Both the position numbers and the translations under genes were made by a program. The notes under the pieces are model-generated. The model was not told the origin of the DNA and ran no database searches. It worked only from the letters and a program-made list of their open reading frames with translations. Positions 42,936-47,618 of a stretch of 47,618 nucleotides of DNA are shown here, piece by piece (the stretch's first letter is position 1; every line of letters begins with the position of its first letter). Source of the DNA: Chitinophaga pinensis (GTDB lineage Bacteria > Bacteroidota > Bacteroidia > Chitinophagales > UBA10324); contig CAMDDP010000024.1 of assembly GCA_945892775.1 (NCBI GenBank), positions 1 to 47,618 on the forward strand, in the 5' to 3' direction.

Positions 42936-45128
42936 CTATTTTAATGTAAATCTAATTCCTGCATAAACTGTCCTTCCTGTAAGTGGCCCCCAAACCATTG
43001 ATGAATCAAAATAAGGGCCAAAAGGTTCTTCAGCACTTATTATGGGGGCTTCCTGTATGAAATCATTCAAATTTTCTCCCCCAATATAAAATTCCCAACG
43101 ATGTTTTATATAAGTTATTTGCCCTAGCAATCGAAAGTAAGATGGAGAATTTGCGGGCAATCTAAATTTTTCGGGATTACTAAGAGTTGAGGGAATTCGT
43201 TGCGCTCCTACCCACTGAAGAGTCGCATCAAATTTCCAATGATTCTTTAGTGAATATGCAGCATTAAACAATGCACGATGCTTAGGAGATAATGGCTTTT
43301 GCATTAAAACGCTATCTATAGTTTGTTGTACATCATTGTACTTATAAGCCAAACGAATTTCAAGCTTTTCAATTAGAAAAAAGTTAAATGATGCCTGAAA
43401 ACTATTTGCAAAAGACTGTCCATGAAGGTTGCTTATATAAATAAATTGTGGTGATTGGTCATAATCAAGCACTACCTGATTGACGAATTGAGTCCGGTAT
43501 AAATCAAGACTGAAAGTTGCTTCCCTGTTTTTAATGTAAAAGCACTTGGTGAAATTTAATCCCCCGTTCCAGGCACTTTCCAAATTCAGTTTTTCTGTAA
43601 AAATTATTTTTCTTGATGTGGCCATGATTGCCGGATTTTCGGCAAACAAATTCACTGCCCTGAATCCTCTGCCAACCGACATTCTTAATGTTGCACTTTT
43701 TGTAACTGCATACCTGATGTGCAAACGAGGAGTGATCTGCAAATTCTCATTTACATAATCACTTCTCAATCCAATCACCATCGAGAAATTTTTTAAATCA
43801 TCAAAAGTGTATTCAAAAAATGCTCCTGGAATATTGTTTTTATATCCGGCATAAATTGTATCAAAAACTTCTGATGTATGGTCAGCAAAAAAAGTAGTGC
43901 CGGTTCTATATTTATGTTTTGTATTGCCAATGATTGATTGCCAAATAAGATTTACATAAAGGGTTTTTTCAGTCCCGAAATAATTTTTCAGTCCGAAAAA
44001 TCCAGTTTGTTCATGATTAATTCCTGACAATTGCAGTCCGAGGCTCTGATATACTTTTTGGGGGTTATAACTGGTTTTACAAAACACTTCCTGGCGATTA
44101 ACTTCCATTTCAGTTTTATATAGTATGCCGCCGTTATGAATATGACCAGGCATTTGACCACCGTTTCTAGAATCAAAAACCAATTTAACCCCGAACATTC
44201 CCTCTAAATGCTTACCTGCCAAAAACTTCCATCTATTCATCAACTGCAATTGTTTAAAGTCCGGCTGATCCATAAAAGAATCACCATTTCCATCATGTAA
44301 GTTTTGCATTTGGCTTCCGCTTACTAAAAGCATAGTACTCAATTTTTTATTGAACCTATGAGCAAATTGCAAATTAATCTCACCCCTCTCCTCTGTATTT
44401 CCATAAAGATTTATAAAAAATCTTTCAGCAGTTTCCGGTTTTTTTAATTCAACATTTATTTGTCCTGTTATTGATTCAAAGCCATTCGCAACACTTCCTG
44501 TCCCTTTATTCAACTGAATCGACTCCACCCAAGGTCCAGGAATCCAGTTCATACCATTATTGATTGCAAGTCCACGAATAGTTGGTAATACATCAGTCAT
44601 GGTTTGAACATATATACCAGACAAACCAAGCATTTGAATTTTTTTTACCCCCGTTACTGCATCTGTAAATGATACATCTACTGTTGGGTTTGATTCAAAA
44701 CTTTCTGCAAGATTACAGCATGCATTTTTTCGAAGTTCAGTTGAAGTAAGCACCTCAGTCTTTAATGGATTCATCGAACTTATATATGAATCGGCTTTTT
44801 GGCCATTCACTATTACTTCATTTAGAGTTACTGATTTTTTAAGAATAATTTTATTATCAGTCCCTGCTGCATTTATTGTGTCATTTCTATATCCAATATA
44901 TGAAATAACAATACTCGAAACATTCTCACTTGGTTTATCAATATGGAACATACCAGTTGCATCCGAAATCGCACCTACTGCAGTTCCAGGAAAAAAAACA
45001 TTTGCCCCAACAACCGGTATCTCCTTACCTTCTTTTCCAATTTCAACAACAATTCCTTCAATGTGTTGGGCATTAACTGTTCCAATTGTACCTGCAAAAA
45101 ATATTATTAAAATAAGATTTATTTTCAT
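42936..45128 (-). CDS. TonB-dependent outer-membrane receptor, metal-linked subtype
   Basis: 730 residues from the ATG at 45128 (MKINLILIIFF, ends VNAQ); an ATG at 45158 and a GTG at 45164 are alternatives. A carboxypeptidase-like regulatory domain (IEGIVVEIG, then GANVFFPGTAVGAISDATGMF) leads to the plug domain, which has an unusual RKNACCNLAESFE motif, and a barrel that ends RTVYAGIRFTLK. The plug contains the Cys pair seen in Bacteroidota receptors found next to HMA and Cys-rich proteins. It should import a chelated metal, probably copper, using TonB energy. Neighbours are the HYC_CC_PP protein upstream and the HMA protein downstream. Confidence 0.92.
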   Translation of the reverse strand: MKINLILIIFFAGTIGTVNAQHIEGIVVEIGKEGKEIPVVGANVFFPGTAVGAISDATGMFHIDKPSENVSSIVISYIGYRNDTINAAGTDNKIILKKSVTLNEVIVNGQKADSYISSMNPLKTEVLTSTELRKNACCNLAESFESNPTVDVSFTDAVTGVKKIQMLGLSGIYVQTMTDVLPTIRGLAINNGMNWIPGPWVESIQLNKGTGSVANGFESITGQINVELKKPETAERFFINLYGNTEERGEINLQFAHRFNKKLSTMLLVSGSQMQNLHDGNGDSFMDQPDFKQLQLMNRWKFLAGKHLEGMFGVKLVFDSRNGGQMPGHIHNGGILYKTEMEVNRQEVFCKTSYNPQKVYQSLGLQLSGINHEQTGFFGLKNYFGTEKTLYVNLIWQSIIGNTKHKYRTGTTFFADHTSEVFDTIYAGYKNNIPGAFFEYTFDDLKNFSMVIGLRSDYVNENLQITPRLHIRYAVTKSATLRMSVGRGFRAVNLFAENPAIMATSRKIIFTEKLNLESAWNGGLNFTKCFYIKNREATFSLDLYRTQFVNQVVLDYDQSPQFIYISNLHGQSFANSFQASFNFFLIEKLEIRLAYKYNDVQQTIDSVLMQKPLSPKHRALFNAAYSLKNHWKFDATLQWVGAQRIPSTLSNPEKFRLPANSPSYFRLLGQITYIKHRWEFYIGGENLNDFIQEAPIISAEEPFGPYFDSSMVWGPLTGRTVYAGIRFTLK

Positions 45129-45213
45129 TTTGATTTTTTTTGATTTGATAAATTTCATTTTCACTATTTCAATTCTAAAAAGAACTGAAATAATAAATCA
45201 TAAAATGAAGGAA

Positions 45214-45567
45214 TCAAATTCTAAAAACCTGTAAATAGGAAAGCCTCCCGACAATATATGGAGGAGAAGAATCAATAATAAATTTATCGAATGAAAAATC
45301 ACCTGCTTCATTGATAATAATACATTGCAAAATGGAGGTGATTTTCAATAAAAAAATCTCGGTTTTGCTATACCCAACACTAATAAAATCATTATTTAAT
45401 TTAAAAAACTTAAATTCAGTATGACAACAATTGCTATTTTCCTTTTCACAGCAATTAGATTCAACCTTACATAGGTTCATGTTACAACTATGAGAAGAAA
45501 TAAAAACTCCCGTTGTTGAAAAAATAAAAACCAATAAAAAGAAAATATTAACAATTTTTTTAATCAC
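45214..45567 (-). CDS. HYC_CC_PP family small Cys-rich protein
   Basis: 117 residues, start GTG at 45567. A signal peptide or membrane helix (about 4-24) is followed by SHSCNMNLCKVESNCCEK and SNCCHTEF, a dense Cys cluster. The family name describes its H-Y-C, C-C and P-P motifs; here the first is SHSC, and PP is in DSSPPYI near the C-terminus. Genes of this family often precede TonB-dependent receptors in Bacteroidota, and it is 49 bases or more upstream of one here. A metal-binding role is likely, from the Cys cluster and its place in the operon. A TAATTTTG -7-like box lies just upstream (45573-45580), which would give a very short leader. Confidence 0.8.
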   Translation of the reverse strand: MIKKIVNIFFLLVFIFSTTGVFISSHSCNMNLCKVESNCCEKENSNCCHTEFKFFKLNNDFISVGYSKTEIFLLKITSILQCIIINEAGDFSFDKFIIDSSPPYIVGRLSYLQVFRI

Positions 45568-45645
45568 GAAAACAAAATTACACTATTATTGTTAACTAAT
45601 ATATTACATTTTTTTTACAACTTTTCAACTCTTAAAATTTAACGA

Positions 45646-45834
45646 TTGGAATTAGAAAATACCAGCAATGAAGATTTTTATTTTGACACAACCGGAAGAG
45701 TTGTTTTCACTGAAAAACACCATATAAAAAGAGGTTATTGTTGTAATAATGGCTGCAGGCATTGCCCATTTGAATCTAAAACCGAAAAAGAAGAAGCGAA
45801 TTTTCTTCAGTTAAAATCGAAAGGAATACAATAA
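45646..45834 (+). CDS. DUF5522 domain-containing protein
   Basis: 62 residues. Pattern FTEKHHIKRGYCCNNGCRHCPF is the conserved part of the family, with four Cys and His residues that suggest metal binding, perhaps zinc. The only possible start in this frame is TTG at 45646, because a stop lies two codons upstream and there is no ATG in frame, so a non-ATG start must be used. Function unknown. It abuts the convergent type B gene, its stop being adjacent to the other's. Confidence 0.8.
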   Translation: MELENTSNEDFYFDTTGRVVFTEKHHIKRGYCCNNGCRHCPFESKTEKEEANFLQLKSKGIQ

Positions 45835-47618
45835 CTACCTTATTAAGGTCACATTTCCTTTTTTAAGAAGTTCAACACCATTGGCGCATGTTCCTTGTAT
45901 ATACCATACATAAACAGCTGGGTGACATAATTGCCCTTGCCATTTGCCATCCCAACCTTCGTTTACATCGTAAGTTTCAAACACCAATTCTCCCCAACGA
46001 TTAAATACCCTAAAGGCTTTAACTTCACTTAGCCCATAAGTTCTAATTCTAAATACATCATTTTTATTGTCCCCGTTTGGTGTAAAAGCATCCGGTAAAT
46101 AAACCAGATCTTCTGCACAGGCTAAATTTATTTTTATATAATCTTCAGCCTTACATCCAAATGAATCAGTAACAGTAAGTAAATAAGTAATTGGAATGTC
46201 TACATGAGAAGCAATCGGAAACTGACAAGTAGTACAATTTAAAAATGTCGGCGGCTCCCATTGAATGGTACCACCATTTGTGTAAGCATTTAATTGATAA
46301 GTTTGACCATATAAAATTTCAACATCTGCTCCAGCATAAATTTGAGGCAATGGATTGACAGTAACTACTACTGTATCAGATGAGTTAAAACATATACCAT
46401 CTGTTGAAAACACAATATAACTAGTTGTTATAGATGGCAATGCTATTGGATTTGGAATATACGGATTGTCTAAACCATTTATTGGTGTCCATGTATAATT
46501 ATTTCCTCCGGTGGCATTTAGCTGAACAAAATCATTGTAACAAATGGTCACATCTGATGAGGCTATAATATTGAACGGCTTCATCACTTTTACCGAAACT
46601 GTATCAGAAGATGAACAGCCAAAAACATCAGTGCCGGTTAATGTATAAGTTATATCGCTAGAAGGGCTGCAAATTGGCGACTGAACTAAAGGATCATTTA
46701 AAAAAGTTGAAGGCATCCATTCATAAAAATTGGCACCACTTCCTATAAGATTAATTGAATCTGGAAAGCAAACTAACTTAGATAAACCGGCGTCCACTAA
46801 TGGTAAAAAATGAACAACAACAATTACGGTATCATAGTCATAACACCCATATTGATTACCAACAGTCACAAAAAAAGAAGTGGTGATGATTGGCGTTGCA
46901 ATTGGATTTGAAACAGTTGAACTATTCAATAGAATAGAAGGAAACCATAGATAAGTTGTGCCACCACTTGCATTCAATTGTGCAGAACTTCCTATGCAAA
47001 TATTTTCATCATTTCCAGTAACTGCCATTGGTAAAGGATTAACGATTAAAGAAACAGTTGTTGTGTCTTTACAACCTGAAATATTTGTTCCGATAACAGT
47101 ATAAACAATTGATGTTGTTGGATTTGTTATAACAACAGAACCTGTAGTCGCACTAAGTCCGGTTGAAGGAGACCATATATAATTCAAAGCTCCATTTGCA
47201 GTTATAGTTGTAGATTGACCAAAACAAATTATTGATTGTTGTGCAATAGCAGAAATTACTGGGACAGGATTAATTACTACAAGAGTAGCAACCATCGCTG
47301 TACATCCATTTATATCAGTTCCTGTTACTGAATAAGTTGTATTAAACAAAGGATTAACAGCAATCGTGCTTCCTAAAGCATTTGTCGACCATAAATAATT
47401 TAAAGCACCTGAGGCAATAAGAGTAGCAAATTCACCGGGACAAAGAGAAGGCGTATTTGAAGAAATACTTACAATCGGTAATTGATTTACTGTTATCGGA
47501 ATGGTGTTGCTTGACTGGCATCCGTTTGAATCTATTCCTATTATACTGTAAGTAGTTGATGCTATCGGGTTTGCTATTACGGTGCTTCCACTTGTCGTGC
47601 CCAATCCTGCTGATGGAC
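45835..47618 (-). CDS. T9SS type B (gliding-motility-associated CTD) adhesin-like protein, 5' truncated by window
   Basis: The frame is open to the window edge; 594 codons remain and the gene continues beyond 47618. The visible part is an array of about six Ig-like/PKD-like repeats of roughly 80 residues each, with the recurring pattern ITANGALNYIWSPSTGL and YTVIGTNISGC. It ends with the type B sorting domain: LPDAFTPNGDNKNDVF (about 100 residues from the end), FNRWGELVFET, WDGKWQG, then AVYVWYIQG. Proteins of this kind are exported by the T9SS and held on the cell surface, probably with an adhesive role. The TTG at 47604 sits within the repeat and is not the true start. Confidence 0.9.
   Translation of the reverse strand, partial: PSAGLGTTSGSTVIANPIASTTYSIIGIDSNGCQSSNTIPITVNQLPIVSISSNTPSLCPGEFATLIASGALNYLWSTNALGSTIAVNPLFNTTYSVTGTDINGCTAMVATLVVINPVPVISAIAQQSIICFGQSTTITANGALNYIWSPSTGLSATTGSVVITNPTTSIVYTVIGTNISGCKDTTTVSLIVNPLPMAVTGNDENICIGSSAQLNASGGTTYLWFPSILLNSSTVSNPIATPIITTSFFVTVGNQYGCYDYDTVIVVVHFLPLVDAGLSKLVCFPDSINLIGSGANFYEWMPSTFLNDPLVQSPICSPSSDITYTLTGTDVFGCSSSDTVSVKVMKPFNIIASSDVTICYNDFVQLNATGGNNYTWTPINGLDNPYIPNPIALPSITTSYIVFSTDGICFNSSDTVVVTVNPLPQIYAGADVEILYGQTYQLNAYTNGGTIQWEPPTFLNCTTCQFPIASHVDIPITYLLTVTDSFGCKAEDYIKINLACAEDLVYLPDAFTPNGDNKNDVFRIRTYGLSEVKAFRVFNRWGELVFETYDVNEGWDGKWQGQLCHPAVYVWYIQGTCANGVELLKKGNVTLIR

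Noticed and set aside
45835-47604. TTG at 47604 as the true start of the type B gene
   Set aside because: It falls within an Ig-like repeat, the frame continues open upstream to the window edge, and no signal peptide follows.

Overview
The window looks like a chromosomal segment of an AT-rich (roughly one-third GC) member of the Bacteroidota, probably near Chitinophagales/Sphingobacteriales or a related uncultured lineage. The evidence is seven type IX secretion system (T9SS) cargo proteins (six with type A and one with a type B C-terminal sorting domain), families typical of the phylum (DUF3822, DUF4783, DUF5522, HYC_CC_PP), a lack of strong Shine-Dalgarno sequences, and several TAnnTTTG-type -7 promoter boxes. 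No rRNA, phage, transposase, CRISPR array or replication origin was seen.

Layout. 1-1.8 kb: the end of an unknown gene, then an RCC1-propeller T9SS protein, each followed by a palindromic repeat. 2-6 kb: small holin-like membrane protein, secreted M23 peptidase, SDR-fold protein that has lost its catalytic residues, GH18 chitinase. 6-19.8 kb: mainly housekeeping genes: DNA polymerase III alpha (dnaE), a SUI1 factor, a lipid kinase overlapping an LtaS-like sulfatase-fold enzyme, DUF4783-nadC, gpmI plus a lipoprotein, a large T9SS protein, an M20 dipeptidase. 19.9-24.5 kb: tRNA-Ala(GGC), an M23 peptidase, a small membrane protein, then an accessory block of two T9SS genes (M43 protease and an unknown protein) with related leaders and bounded by the same kind of palindromic sequence as at 0.1-1.8 kb, then a gene remnant. 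24.5-36 kb: NSS transporter with an unlisted 47-residue partner, FKBP lipoprotein, ubiX, thioredoxin-like protein, the overlapping DUF3822-rsmD-coaD operon, aroC, hutI, rnr, terC. 36-47.6 kb: giant T9SS M4 metalloprotease, cmk-ispH, rplS, a likely metal-handling operon (HYC_CC_PP protein, TonB receptor, HMA protein), a DUF5522 protein, and the 3' part of a T9SS type B adhesin-like gene.

The most interesting signal is the recurring palindromic intergenic element. Copies or partial copies follow the partial first gene, the RCC1 gene, the M43 gene and the next T9SS gene, and one partial copy precedes the M43 gene. Several carry CATAAC-type left ends and GTTAT-type right ends, like the R boxes of integron attC sites. 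All genes bracketed this way lie in the same direction, and all three complete ones are T9SS cargo. This suggests a cassette-like or repeat-mediated exchange of secreted-protein genes. It is an inference from pattern reading; no integrase is in the window.

Other points worth a look: the SDR pseudoenzyme, the LtaS-like/lipid-kinase gene overlap that suggests diacylglycerol recycling, the coupled small subunit of the NSS transporter, and the Cys-rich metal operon.
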